NCBI RefSeq assembly: GCF_022760995.1
Contig: NZ_JAKWJO010000001.1
Span: forward strand, 930,001-994,000
Direction of reading: 5' to 3'
Source: Dyella sedimenti
Lineage (GTDB): Bacteria > Pseudomonadota > Gammaproteobacteria > Xanthomonadales > Rhodanobacteraceae
DNA length: 64,000 nucleotides
The notes beneath the pieces are model-generated. The model searched no databases, was not told the origin of the DNA, and saw nothing but the letters and a program-made list of their open reading frames with translations. Positions 27,489 through 36,412 of the stretch are shown piece by piece. A program made the translations under genes and the position numbers. The first letter of the stretch is position 1. The number at the start of each line of letters is the position of its first letter.

Positions 27489-29384
27489 ATGCGGTACGAG
27501 GCGTTCTACCAGCGTTCGATCGAGCAGCCGGAAGCGTTCTGGGGCGAGCAGGCCCAACGCATCCACTGGCATACGCCGCCACGGAAGATACTGGATGTTT
27601 CCGCCCCGCCGTTCCGGCGCTGGTTCGTCGGCGGCACCACCAACCTCTGCTACAACGCGGTGGACCGGCACCTGGCGGCGCGCGGCGGTCAGTTGGCGCT
27701 GGTGGCCGTCTCCACCGAAACCGGGGTCACCCGCGAGCTGACCTATCGCGACCTCTATCGCGAGGTGAATACGTTCGCCGCCGTGCTCGCCTCGCTGGGC
27801 GTGGGCCAGGGCGATCGCGTGGTGATCTACCTGCCCAACATCGCCGAGGCAGTGTTCGCCATGCTGGCCTGCGCGCGCATCGGCGCGATCCACTCGGTGG
27901 TGTTCGGCGGCTTCGCCGCGCACAATCTGGCGCTGCGCATCGAGGACGCGCAGCCCAAACTGCTGGTCGCGGCCGACGCGGGCATGCGCGGCGGCAAGGT
28001 CATTCCCTACAAGCCGCTGGTCGATGCGGCGCTGGAGGAGGCCAGCCACAAGCCGCCGCACGTGCTGATCGTGGATCGCGGGCTCGATCCGCAGATGACC
28101 CGCGTGGCGGGACGCGACCTTGACTACGCCAGCCTGCGCGCTTCCTACGAGGGCGCCGAGGTGCCGGTGGCCTGGCTGGAATCGAACGAGCCCAGCTACC
28201 TGCTCTACACCTCCGGCACCACCGGCCGGCCCAAGGGCATCCAGCGCGACGTGGGCGGCTATGCGGTGGCGATGGCCATGTCCATCGCCGACATCTTCGA
28301 CATCGCGCCGGGGCAGGTGATGTTCTCCACCTCCGACGTGGGCTGGGCGGTGGGGCATTCGTACAACGTGTACGGCCCGCTGGTCGGCGGCGCCACCTCG
28401 CTGTTGTACGAGGGGCTGCCCACCCATCCCGATCCCGGCGTCTGGTGGCGGCTGTGCGAGCGCTATGGCGTGCGCACCATGTTCTCCTCGCCCACCGGTA
28501 TCCGCGTGCTGAAGAAGCAGGACCCTGGCTGGCTGAAGAAGTACGACCTGTCCAGGCTCAAATGGCTGTTCCTCGCCGGCGAGCCGCTGGACGAGCCCAC
28601 CGCGCAGTGGATCACCGAGGGATTGGGCGTGCCGGTGATCGACAACTACTGGCAAACCGAGACGGGCTGGCCGGCGATCACCCTGATGCCGGGCCTGGAC
28701 CTCAAGCCCGTGAAGTTCGGCTCGCCCGGGCTGCCCAGTCCCGGCTATCGCCTGAAGGTGATCGACGAGACCACCGGCGAGGAACTGCCACCGTACCGCA
28801 AGGGCGTGCTGGTGTTCGAGCCGCCGCTGCCGCCCGGCTGCCTGACCACCGTGTGGCGCGACGACGAGCGCTACGTCAACAGCTATTTCAGCCACTTCAA
28901 GGAGCTGCTCTACAGCTCGCTGGACTGGGCCATCCGCGACGAGAACGGCTACACCACCATCCTCGGCCGCACCGACGATGTGATCAACGTGGCCGGGCAC
29001 CGCCTGGGCACGCGGGAGATCGAGGAGTCGGTCGCCACCCATCCCGCCTGCGCCGAGGCGGCGGTGGTGGGCGTACAGGACGAGTTGAAGGGCCAGGTGC
29101 CGGTGGTGTTCGCTACCCTCAAGCAGGGCGTGGGCGAACCGGCCGCGACGGTGGCGAAGGCGATGCAGCAGCGCGTGGTGGAACAGCTTGGCGGCGTGGC
29201 CAGGCCGGCGCGGGTGTACGTGGTCAACGCCTTGCCCAAGACGCGCTCGGGCAAGCTGCTGCGCCGCTCGCTGCAGGCGCTGGTGCAGCATACCGATCCG
29301 GGCGACCTGTCCACCCTGGACGATCCCAACGCCCTGGACGAAGTGCGCCGCGCGCTGGATCGCGGCCCGGACCAGGGCACCTGA
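27489..29384 (+). CDS. prpE: Propionyl-CoA synthetase
   Basis: 631 residues of an ANL-superfamily acyl-CoA ligase. The N-terminal [22 protein letters not shown], the P-loop [48 protein letters not shown], and the catalytic lysine in [13 protein letters not shown] are visible. [13 protein letters not shown] and the [10 protein letters not shown] box are PrpE-like rather than Acs-like. It makes propionyl-CoA from propionate, CoA and ATP. It stands upstream of prpB and prpC with a REP element in the gap, so it is probably a separate transcript of the same pathway. Acetate could be a minor substrate. Confidence 0.92.
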   Translation: MRYEAFYQRSIEQPEAFWGEQAQRIHWHTPPRKILDVSAPPFRRWFVGGTTNLCYNAVDRHLAARGGQLALVAVSTETGVTRELTYRDLYREVNTFAAVLASLGVGQGDRVVIYLPNIAEAVFAMLACARIGAIHSVVFGGFAAHNLALRIEDAQPKLLVAADAGMRGGKVIPYKPLVDAALEEASHKPPHVLIVDRGLDPQMTRVAGRDLDYASLRASYEGAEVPVAWLESNEPSYLLYTSGTTGRPKGIQRDVGGYAVAMAMSIADIFDIAPGQVMFSTSDVGWAVGHSYNVYGPLVGGATSLLYEGLPTHPDPGVWWRLCERYGVRTMFSSPTGIRVLKKQDPGWLKKYDLSRLKWLFLAGEPLDEPTAQWITEGLGVPVIDNYWQTETGWPAITLMPGLDLKPVKFGSPGLPSPGYRLKVIDETTGEELPPYRKGVLVFEPPLPPGCLTTVWRDDERYVNSYFSHFKELLYSSLDWAIRDENGYTTILGRTDDVINVAGHRLGTREIEESVATHPACAEAAVVGVQDELKGQVPVVFATLKQGVGEPAATVAKAMQQRVVEQLGGVARPARVYVVNALPKTRSGKLLRRSLQALVQHTDPGDLSTLDDPNALDEVRRALDRGPDQGT

Positions 29385-29396
29385 CCTACGCTTCCC

Positions 29397-29474
29397 TGTA
29401 GGAGCGCAGTGCGCGACCGCGGCGTTTCGACGCCCCATTCCGCGGATTTGTCGCGCACAGGGTGCGCTCCTACA
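29397..29474. repeat. REP-like element downstream of prpE
   Basis: The left arm TGTAGGAGCGCAGTGCGCGA lacks the central CCCT; the right arm GTCGCGCACAGGGTGCGCTC is complete. Confidence 0.85.
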
Positions 29475-29518
29475 AGACGCGGGGAAGAAAGCCCTCGCCC
29501 CTGAAGCAACATCTCATA

Positions 29519-29542
29519 CAGCATGCGAAACCTTTCATGCTG
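29519..29542. promoter_or_regulatory. Inverted repeat upstream of prpB
   Basis: CAGCATG, 10 nt, CATGCTG, located 60-83 nt before the prpB ATG and just upstream of a TAAAAT box. A candidate activator or repressor site for the methylcitrate genes; no regulator gene is adjacent. Confidence 0.35.
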
Positions 29543-29573
29543 CCGCGCAACAGGGTGTAAACGCGCGCTGCGG

Positions 29574-29579
29574 TAAAAT
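29574..29579 (+). promoter_or_regulatory. Candidate -10 box (TAAAAT) of prpB
   Basis: TAAAAT in TGCGGTAAAATTGC, 23 nt before the prpB start. Confidence 0.4.
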
Positions 29580-29601
29580 TGCTGTTTTACGCGGAGGTTC
29601 C

Positions 29602-30489
29602 ATGGCCCACATCGCATCCCCCGGCGCGGCATTCCGCGCTGCCCTCGCGGCCGAGCACCCCTTGCAGGTGATCGGCGCCATCAACGCGAACCATGCCCTG
29701 CTCGCCAAGCGCGCAGGCTATCGCGCCATCTATCTCTCGGGCGGCGGCGTGGCGGCCGGCTCGCTGGGCCTGCCGGACCTCGGCATCAATACGCTGGACG
29801 ACGTGCTCACCGACGTGCGTCGCATCACCGACGTCTGCGACCTGCCGCTGCTGGTGGACATCGACACCGGCTTCGGTCCCAGCGCCTTCAATATCGCGCG
29901 CACGGTGAAAAGCCTTATCAAGTTCGGCGCGGCCGCCTGCCATATCGAGGACCAGGTGGGCGCCAAGCGCTGTGGCCACCGTCCGGGCAAGGAGATCGTC
30001 CCGGTCAGCGAAATGGCCGATCGCGTGAAGGCGGCGGCCGATGCCAAGACCGATCCGGATTTCTTCCTGATCGCCCGCACCGACGCCATCGCCGTGGACG
30101 GCGTGGACGCCGCCATCGAGCGCGCCATCGCCTGCGTGGAGGCCGGCGCCGACGGCATCTTCGCCGAGGCGGCCTACGACCTGCCGACCTACCGCCGCTT
30201 CGTCGACGCGGTGAAGGTGCCGGTGCTGGCCAACATCACCGAGTTCGGCAAGACGCCGCTGTTCAGCGTGCAGGAACTGGCCACCGCCGGGGTGGGCATC
30301 GTGCTCTATCCGCTCTCGGCCTTCCGCGCCATGAACAAGGCCGCCGAGAACGTCTACGAGGCCATTCGCCGCGACGGTCACCAGCGCAACGTCATCGACA
30401 CGATGCAGACGCGCGAGGAGCTGTACGACCGCATCGGCTACCACGACTACGAGCGCCGCCTGGACGAGCTCTTCGCCAGGAAGGGCTGA
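29602..30489 (+). CDS. prpB: Methylisocitrate lyase
   Basis: 295 residues from ATG 29602 (site GGAGG). This member of the isocitrate lyase/PEP mutase family has [55 protein letters not shown] (the catalytic KRCGH loop) and [10 protein letters not shown]. It splits 2-methylisocitrate into pyruvate and succinate. It is 61 nt upstream of prpC, presumably in one operon. The start is clear because longer frames upstream run through the REP element. Confidence 0.97.
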   Translation: MAHIASPGAAFRAALAAEHPLQVIGAINANHALLAKRAGYRAIYLSGGGVAAGSLGLPDLGINTLDDVLTDVRRITDVCDLPLLVDIDTGFGPSAFNIARTVKSLIKFGAAACHIEDQVGAKRCGHRPGKEIVPVSEMADRVKAAADAKTDPDFFLIARTDAIAVDGVDAAIERAIACVEAGADGIFAEAAYDLPTYRRFVDAVKVPVLANITEFGKTPLFSVQELATAGVGIVLYPLSAFRAMNKAAENVYEAIRRDGHQRNVIDTMQTREELYDRIGYHDYERRLDELFARKG

Positions 30490-30550
30490 CCGCGGCCCCC
30501 GTTCCACCTGATCCGTTTTCGACGCTGCACGTCTTCAGGAGAAGCACCGA

Positions 30551-31699
30551 ATGACCGAGCAAACCACCCTCCCCAAGCCCAAGAAATCCGTTGCCCTCTC
30601 GGGCGTGGCCGCGGGCAACACCGCGCTGTGCACGGTCGGCCGCAGCGGCAACGACCTGCACTATCGCGGCTACGACATCCACGACCTGGCGGCCAAGGGT
30701 TGCTTCGAGGAAGTGGCCTACCTGCTGGTGTACGGCGTGCTGCCGAACTGGGCGGAACTGAACGCCTACCGCGCCAGGCTCAAGCGCCTGCGCGGCCTGC
30801 CGGCCCCGGTGAAGGGCGCGCTGGAGCTGCTGCCGGCCGCCACCCATCCGATGGACGTGCTGCGCACGGGTTGCTCGATGCTGGGCACCGTGCTGCCGGA
30901 GAAGGACGACCACAACGTCACCGGCGCCCGTGACATCGCCGATCGCCTGATGGCCAGTTTCGGCTCGATGCTGCTGTACTGGTACCACTTCAGCCACAAC
31001 GGCAAGCGCATCGAGACGGAGACCGACGACGAGTCGATCGCGGCCCACTTCCTGCACCTGCTGCACGGCAAGCGGCCGAGCGACCTGCACGCGCAGTCGC
31101 TGGACAAGTCGCTGGTGCTGTACGCCGAGCATGAGTTCAATGCCTCCACCTTCACCGCCCGCGTGATCGCCGGCACCGGCTCGGACATGTACTCGGCCAT
31201 CACCGGCGCCATCGGCGCGCTGCGCGGTCCCAAGCACGGCGGCGCCAACGAGGTGGCGATGGAGATCATCGCGCGCTACCGCAGCGCGGCCGAGGCGGAC
31301 GCGGACATCCGCGCCCGGGTGGATCGCAAGGAGATCATCATCGGCTTCGGCCACCCGGTCTACACCGTGTCCGACCCGCGCAACGAGATCATCAAGGAGA
31401 TCTCTCGCAAGCTCTGCACCGAGGGTGGCAACCCGACCCTGTTCGACGTGTCGGAGAAGATCGAGAAGCTGATGTGGGAGCAGAAGAAGATGTTCCCCAA
31501 CCTCGACTGGTACTCGGCCAGCGCCTACCACATGATGGGCGTGCCCACCGCCATGTTCACCCCGCTGTTCGTGATCTCGCGTACCTCCGGCTGGAGCGCT
31601 CACGTGATCGAGCAGCGCCAGGACGGCAAGATCATCCGCCCCAGCGCCAACTACACGGGGCCGGAAGACCAGGCCTACGTGCCGATCGAGAAGCGCTGA
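30551..31699 (+). CDS. prpC: 2-methylcitrate synthase
   Basis: 382 residues of the citrate synthase family with the shorter PrpC layout. [30 protein letters not shown] active-site helix ([18 protein letters not shown]), [13 protein letters not shown] (catalytic His) and [13 protein letters not shown] (second His) are present. It condenses propionyl-CoA with oxaloacetate. It ends at a strong terminator; prpD is not next but 5.7 kb further on, beyond the amyloid-like operon. Confidence 0.96.
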   Translation: MTEQTTLPKPKKSVALSGVAAGNTALCTVGRSGNDLHYRGYDIHDLAAKGCFEEVAYLLVYGVLPNWAELNAYRARLKRLRGLPAPVKGALELLPAATHPMDVLRTGCSMLGTVLPEKDDHNVTGARDIADRLMASFGSMLLYWYHFSHNGKRIETETDDESIAAHFLHLLHGKRPSDLHAQSLDKSLVLYAEHEFNASTFTARVIAGTGSDMYSAITGAIGALRGPKHGGANEVAMEIIARYRSAAEADADIRARVDRKEIIIGFGHPVYTVSDPRNEIIKEISRKLCTEGGNPTLFDVSEKIEKLMWEQKKMFPNLDWYSASAYHMMGVPTAMFTPLFVISRTSGWSAHVIEQRQDGKIIRPSANYTGPEDQAYVPIEKR

Positions 31700-31726
31700 T
31701 CGCATCGACGGCGCGGCGCAAGGAAG

Positions 31727-31750
31727 AGGGAGCGAAAGCTCCCTTTTTCT
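31727..31750 (+). terminator. Terminator of prpBC
   Basis: AGGGAGC, GAAA tetraloop, GCTCCCT, then TTTTC. Confidence 0.88.
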
Positions 31751-32148
31751 TTGCCGTCTTTCGTTTCGGTTCAGGACCCTGTACGACATTGCTATCGTTT
31801 CGTGCGCATCGGTGTAACAGGCCTGTTACGCCTGTTCCACAGCGAGGTGCGTTGTGCGCTAGGTGCCGCAAGCCGCTGATCGCCCGACTCATGTCCGCGC
31901 GGTTATGAACGCAGCCCCGCGCCTGCCATTCCGGCAGGTGTAACAGCCGTGCGCCAGCCGGAGCCCGCGGGCGATTCGCCCTGGCCGGCCCCGGGAGGAA
32001 AGAGTCTTTTCAAGTCACTGATTTCGCAGCCGTCGCAGGCATGCTTGCGCCAATCCGGTGCATGGCATGCATGTTGCGATAAAGGCGTGCTGGATGGCGC
32101 AACGCCAGCACTACAGGGGGTCACCGCATCGTTCCAGGAGTAATGACT
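31751..32148. other. Leader region of the amyloid-like operon
   Basis: 398 bp without a gene, less GC-rich than its surroundings. It contains a perfect 16-bp palindrome at 31814-31829, a related GTGTAACAG copy at about 31938, and the operon's ribosome-binding site AGGAG at 32138. A long 5' leader with regulatory input is likely. No sigma-54 or sigma-70 box is convincing. Confidence 0.5.
31814..31829. promoter_or_regulatory. Perfect palindrome upstream of the amyloid-like operon
   Basis: GTAACAGGCCTGTTAC, 320 nt before the first gene. A candidate operator; the regulator is unknown. Confidence 0.4.
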
Positions 32149-33105
32149 ATGCGTAAGACTCTAATCGCGACCGCGATCGTACTGGGATTGGGATTGGCCC
32201 TCCCGGCCTTCGCGGATGACAACACCTCCCATGGCAGCAGCACGTTGACCGACTCGAGCACGCACACCAACTCGAGCACGCATACCAAGACTTTTACTGA
32301 TGCCTTCAACCCAGGCGATGCGACCACTTCGGGTGAGGGCACCGCGGCGGCCAACAATGGCGGCACCGCTACCGCGACGTTCTCCGATTCGTTCAACACC
32401 AACATCGCGGTGGCCAACAGCGAGCTTTCCGGCTCCGTCAGCGATGTCGGCGTCAGCGGCATCGGCAACTGGGCGCAGAACAACGGCGCGGCCAGCGGCG
32501 GCCGTGGCGGCAGCGGCGGCAAGGGCATCGGCGGCAAGGCGATCGGCGGCAACGGCGCCAGCGGCGGCGATGGCGGCAACGCCTTTTCGCACAGCGGCCG
32601 GGCCGGCGGATCGGGCGCCGATTCGGGCGATGCCGGCGCCTTGAGCGCCTCGCTGGGCGGCTTCTCCAACGGCGGCAGCTCCGGCGATGCCGACAGCCAT
32701 GCGCACAACCGTGGCGCCGGTTCGGCAGGCGGCGGCACCAACAGCTCGGGCGCCGGCGGCGAATCGACCGGTGGCGCGGGCGGCGCCGGCACCTCGACCG
32801 GCACCAGCGGCTATGCGAGCGCGACGGGCGGCACCAGCGGCGCATCCACGGCGGATGCCGGTGGCGGTGGCGCGGGTGGCTCGGGCTCGGGCGGCACCGG
32901 CGGTGCCGGTTCGGGCGGCTCGGGTGGCGCGGGCGGTACGGGCGGCACGGCCTATGCCGATGCCGGCACGTTCGACATGTCCAACCAGATGAACAATGCC
33001 GCAGCGGCTGCCGCGGGCGTCACGATCATGGCGCAGAACAGCGGTGCGGCATCGCTGGTTCAGCAGAGCGTGAACGTCCAGGCCAACCTCAACCTCGGCC
33101 ACTGA
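32149..33105 (+). CDS. Gly/Ser-rich exported protein, candidate amyloid-like major subunit
   Basis: 318 residues from ATG 32149, which has correct spacing to AGGAG; the ATG at 32143 is too close. The signal peptide is MRKTLIATAIVLGLGLALPAFA. After a Thr/Ser-rich stretch with repeated STHT units comes a motif GNWAQNNGAAS (~residues 107-117). A ~175-residue low-complexity Gly/Ala/Ser linker follows, and then a second copy of the motif near the C-terminus (IMAQNSGAASLVQQSVNVQ). Two Gln/Asn repeats separated by a disordered linker is the layout of FapC-type functional amyloids, although I see no direct FapC identity. It is first in a five-gene operon with a C39 peptidase and an FapF-like exporter. 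Confidence 0.7.
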   Translation: MRKTLIATAIVLGLGLALPAFADDNTSHGSSTLTDSSTHTNSSTHTKTFTDAFNPGDATTSGEGTAAANNGGTATATFSDSFNTNIAVANSELSGSVSDVGVSGIGNWAQNNGAASGGRGGSGGKGIGGKAIGGNGASGGDGGNAFSHSGRAGGSGADSGDAGALSASLGGFSNGGSSGDADSHAHNRGAGSAGGGTNSSGAGGESTGGAGGAGTSTGTSGYASATGGTSGASTADAGGGGAGGSGSGGTGGAGSGGSGGAGGTGGTAYADAGTFDMSNQMNNAAAAAAGVTIMAQNSGAASLVQQSVNVQANLNLGH

Positions 33106-33234
33106 AATCCGCGGGACCCGCACGGTGGGGCGCTTGCGCCCCGCCGTGCCGGATGCGGATCGCGAAAGCCTGACGGAAAGGGCAGGAGCGTTTGCATCCC
33201 TGCCGTGGCGACAACCGAAGCTGGGAGGTAGGCC

Positions 33235-33657
33235 GTGCAAGCTCTCCAATGGACGCTTGGTTTTACTCTTGCCTGTGCGGCTGCGGTACCGGCCGGAGCC
33301 TGCGCGGAAGACGCGCCTGCGCCCGCCGGCTATCTCGCGACAGGCGCGGATTCGCCCATCGCCGTCTATGCGTCGGCGGCGCAGGCGGATGGCGAGGCGG
33401 CGATGGATGCAGGGCTGGGCGAGCGCGTGGACAACGCCGCGCTGGCCGGCATGAGCGGCGGCACCATGGTGATCCAGCACACCGCGCTCACCGGCACCGT
33501 CTCCAACGACACGGCGAACCACGTGGTCACCGGTGACAACGTCATCATGGGCAGTTCGTTCGCCGGCGAGGCCGGCATCCCGGTGGTGATCCAGAACTCC
33601 GGCAACAACGTGCTGATCCAGAACGCCACCGTCCTCAACGTGCAATTCAAGCCATGA
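33235..33657 (+). CDS. Small exported protein with GG site and IQN repeat, candidate minor subunit
   Basis: 140 residues from a GTG at 33235 preceded by GGGAGG. A signal-like N-terminus (MQALQWTLGFTLACAAAVPAGACA) leads to a ~45-residue spacer ending VDNAALAGMSGG at residues 65-76. Relative to the GG this has Val at -12, Leu at -7 and Met at -4, like a C39 cleavage site. The rest is beta-rich with IQHTALTGTVSN and a terminal IQNSGNNVLIQNATVLN that resembles the C-terminal motif of the first gene. It overlaps the C39 peptidase gene by ATGA. It may be a nucleator (FapB-like) or minor fibre subunit; this is inference. Confidence 0.65.
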   Translation: MQALQWTLGFTLACAAAVPAGACAEDAPAPAGYLATGADSPIAVYASAAQADGEAAMDAGLGERVDNAALAGMSGGTMVIQHTALTGTVSNDTANHVVTGDNVIMGSSFAGEAGIPVVIQNSGNNVLIQNATVLNVQFKP

Positions 33658-34340
33658 ACAGGTGGGCGGTGCTGCTGATGGGACTGGCGGCACTGCCGCT
33701 CGGAAGCCTTGCTTCCACGCCCATGGGCGTGGTCAGCCCGGGGGCGGGCACCTTCACGGTGCACCTGACGAGCCTGAAGGAGGCGCGCTACAAGAGCACC
33801 ATCCACCAGAAGTACGACTTCAGCTGCGGCTCGGCGGCCGTGGCCACGCTGCTCACCTACCAGTACGGCTACCCGGTGAACGAGCAGGTCGCCTTCGAGC
33901 AGATGTACGTGCATGGCGACCGCGCCAAGATCACCAGGGAAGGCTTCTCGCTGCTCGACATCAAGCGTTTCCTGGCGGCCAACGGCTTCGATGCCGACGG
34001 CTTCCGCGTGCCGCTGGACAAGCTGGCGCAGGAACGGCTGCCGGCCATCGTGCTGATCGACGAGAAGGGCTACCACCACTTCGTGGTCATCAAGGGCCTG
34101 CGCAACGAGCGTGTGCTGGTTGGCGATCCGGCGCGGGGCACGCGGGTGATCGCGCGCGCGCGCTTCATGGCCATGTGGAAGAACGGGCTGGTGTTCGTCA
34201 TCCACAACCGGCGCGACCTGGCGGTGTTCAACAGCCTGGGCGACTGGAAGGTGGCGCCGCCCGCGCCATTGGATACCGCCGTCGACCGCAACAGCACTTT
34301 CAACCTCGTGATGCCCAAGAAAGGGCCGGACGATCTCTGA
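33654..34340 (+). CDS. C39-family peptidase (FapD-like), exported
   Basis: 228 residues with N-terminal signal MNRWAVLLMGLAALPLGSLA, so it is periplasmic rather than fused to an ABC exporter. The papain-like C39 core is complete: Cys58 in KYDFSCGSAAVATLLTYQYG, His142 in GYHHFVVIKGL and Asp158 in VLVGDPARG. C39 enzymes cut after double-glycine leaders, and a stand-alone exported C39 protein is the FapD component of functional amyloid operons. It is translationally coupled to the preceding subunit gene, and both flanking genes encode proteins with GG sites. These proteins are the likely substrates, by inference. Confidence 0.85.
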   Translation: MNRWAVLLMGLAALPLGSLASTPMGVVSPGAGTFTVHLTSLKEARYKSTIHQKYDFSCGSAAVATLLTYQYGYPVNEQVAFEQMYVHGDRAKITREGFSLLDIKRFLAANGFDADGFRVPLDKLAQERLPAIVLIDEKGYHHFVVIKGLRNERVLVGDPARGTRVIARARFMAMWKNGLVFVIHNRRDLAVFNSLGDWKVAPPAPLDTAVDRNSTFNLVMPKKGPDDL

Positions 34341-34351
34341 GGGACCCGACG

Positions 34352-34876
34352 ATGCGAGCCACGACACGCGTGATCTGTCTCGGTACGGCCTTTGTCGCCG
34401 CCGGCACCTGGGGCCTTGGCGCCAGGGCGCAGGCCGCGGCCGCCGTGGCGGGCCTTGCCGACTGGACGGCGCCGGTGAGCCAGCAGACGCTGGCGGAGAC
34501 GCGGGGCGGCTTCGACGTGGGCAACGGCCTGATGGCGTCGTTCGGCATCGACCGCGCTGTCTACGTCAACGGCGACCTGGTCGCCTCGACCAGCTTCAAC
34601 ATCCCCGACATCGCGCGCATGACCCAGGCGCAGGCGGCGGCGATGGCGACCGCGCTCAATGCGATGTCGCTGACCCAGGTCGGGCCCAACAACACCTTCG
34701 ATCCCTCGGCGCTCGGCCAGACCTCCGCCGGTACGGTGATCCAGAACACGCTGGACAACCAGAACATCCAGAGCATCACCACGCTCAACACCTCGGTCAA
34801 CTCGCTCAATGCGTTCCGCGATGCGAACTTCCAGAGCGCGTTGCAGCAGGCGCAACTGCAGTCCCTGGGACATTGA
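34352..34876 (+). CDS. Exported protein with GG site, FapE-like position
   Basis: 174 residues from ATG 34352. The signal region MRATTRVICLGTAFVAAG is followed by VSQQTLAETRGGFDVGNGL, where GG falls at residues 52-53 with Leu at -7 and Val at -12, resembling a C39 site. Downstream are a beta-rich segment (ASFGIDRAVYVNGDLVAS) and Gln/Asn-rich stretches (GTVIQNTLDNQNIQSITTLN). It lies between the C39 peptidase and the exporter, the place of fapE in Pseudomonas. No direct family match can be claimed. Confidence 0.6.
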   Translation: MRATTRVICLGTAFVAAGTWGLGARAQAAAAVAGLADWTAPVSQQTLAETRGGFDVGNGLMASFGIDRAVYVNGDLVASTSFNIPDIARMTQAQAAAMATALNAMSLTQVGPNNTFDPSALGQTSAGTVIQNTLDNQNIQSITTLNTSVNSLNAFRDANFQSALQQAQLQSLGH

Positions 34877-34984
34877 GATGGGACGCGCGCCACCGCCAGC
34901 CGTTTCCATCCACGGGCGCGCCGCGGCCGATACCCGCGGCGTGTTCGTCTGCGCACGAAGGCATACCGGGAATCATGGGGAAGC

Positions 34985-36412
34985 ATGATGCGACACGCAG
35001 CGTGGCGGTATCTTTGGTCGTCGGGATGTGCCGGGCTGGCCCTGCTCGGCGCGCCGGTCGCGGCGCAGGAACCACCGCCGCCGGCGGGAGCGGCGGCCCC
35101 GGCATCATCGGTCCCGCCGGATGAGCTGCGCAGGCAAGTCCAGGAGCAGGGCGAGCGCATCGAGGCGATGCGCAGCCAGATCAGCGCGCAGATCGAGCAG
35201 CTCGACGCCATGAAGCGCGCGCTGGCGCAGCAGGAAGCGGACTACCAGTCGCTGCGGCACGCGGTAGGCATGGACGAGCTGGACAAGCAGCGCGCGGGCA
35301 GCATCGCCGCTGGCGGTCCGCTGGCCTCGGCCCTGCCCATGCCCGCCTCGGAAGCGGTAGCGTCCAATGCGCCGTCGCCCGATCCGCAGTCGGCCCAGCA
35401 GCCAGTCGGGCAGGCGCCGAAGCAGGACACGCGGCCGCCGGAAGTGGCGCCGATCTTCCAGCAACCCGGCGTGCTCACGCCCAAGGGCAAGTTCATCATC
35501 GAGCCGGCCTACCAGTACCAGTATTCCTCGGTCGATCGCGTGGCGCTGGTCGGCTATACGGTGATCCCGGCCATCCTGATCGGCCTGATCGATGCGCGCC
35601 AGGTCAAGGACACCACCCAGATCGGCTGGTTGACGGGACGCTACGGCATCACCAACCGGCTGGAGGTGGAGCTGCGCGTGCCCTACGTCTATGCGCACCA
35701 GGACACGGTCAGCCGCGAGATCTTCACCGGCGCCGCCACCGACAACGCGTTCGGCTCGAGCGGCCACGGCCTGGGCGACATCGAGGCGACCGCGCGCTAC
35801 CAGCTCAACGTGGGCGGGCCGGACAAGGCGTTCTACGTGGGCTGGCTGCGCGTGAAGTCGCGCACCGGCAAGGACCCGTTCCAGGTCACCACCGACTGCG
35901 TCCAGCGCTGCGTGGAGAACGTCATCGACACGGTGGATCTCTCCGCCACCGGCACCGGCCTGCCGCTGCAGCAGCCGACAGGCTCGGGCTTCTGGTCGAT
36001 CCAGCCCGGCGTCACCTGGCTCTATCCCTCCGATCCGGTGGTGTTCTTCGGCAACGTGAGCTACCTGTACAACGTGGCGCGCGACAACGTGAGCCGGAAA
36101 ATCCTGCTCGGCGGCACCGAGTACCTGGGCAAGGTCAAGGTGGGCGACGTGGCCGACGTGAGCGTGGGCATGGGCCTTTCGCTCAACGAGAAGGCCTCGA
36201 TCAGCATCGGCTACGACCAGAGCTTCGTAGGCATCACCAAGCAGAACAACAAGACCGTGCCCGGCTCGGTAAAGACCGTGCTGGGCACGCTGCTGATCGG
36301 CGGTTCGTGGCGCTTCAGCGACAAGCGCACGCTCAACTTCACCCTGGGCGTCGGCGTCACGCGCGATTCGCCCGATGCGACGGTGACCGTGCGTGTGCCG
36401 ATGATGTTCTAG
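34985..36412 (+). CDS. FapF-like outer-membrane exporter with N-terminal coiled coil
   Basis: 475 residues. The signal peptide spans about residues 1-27 (to VAAQ). A predicted coiled coil at ~40-95 (ELRRQVQEQGERIEAMRSQI, ALAQQEADYQSLRHAVG) precedes a Pro/Ala-rich hinge. The remainder is a beta-barrel starting at GKFIIEPAYQYQYSSVDRVAL and ending VTVRVPMMF. This coiled coil plus barrel layout and length match FapF, the trimeric pore that secretes Fap amyloid subunits. The MetA-pathway phenol degradation/'transporter' barrel families look similar, so FapF identity rests on the layout and the C39 neighbour. Its TAG stop overlaps the stop of the convergent TerC gene. Confidence 0.75.
   Translation: MMRHAAWRYLWSSGCAGLALLGAPVAAQEPPPPAGAAAPASSVPPDELRRQVQEQGERIEAMRSQISAQIEQLDAMKRALAQQEADYQSLRHAVGMDELDKQRAGSIAAGGPLASALPMPASEAVASNAPSPDPQSAQQPVGQAPKQDTRPPEVAPIFQQPGVLTPKGKFIIEPAYQYQYSSVDRVALVGYTVIPAILIGLIDARQVKDTTQIGWLTGRYGITNRLEVELRVPYVYAHQDTVSREIFTGAATDNAFGSSGHGLGDIEATARYQLNVGGPDKAFYVGWLRVKSRTGKDPFQVTTDCVQRCVENVIDTVDLSATGTGLPLQQPTGSGFWSIQPGVTWLYPSDPVVFFGNVSYLYNVARDNVSRKILLGGTEYLGKVKVGDVADVSVGMGLSLNEKASISIGYDQSFVGITKQNNKTVPGSVKTVLGTLLIGGSWRFSDKRTLNFTLGVGVTRDSPDATVTVRVPMMF

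Noticed and set aside
27489..29384. Acetyl-CoA synthetase (acs) as the identity of this gene
   Set aside because: The sequence blocks and the prpB/prpC neighbours fit PrpE better; acetate activity may still exist.
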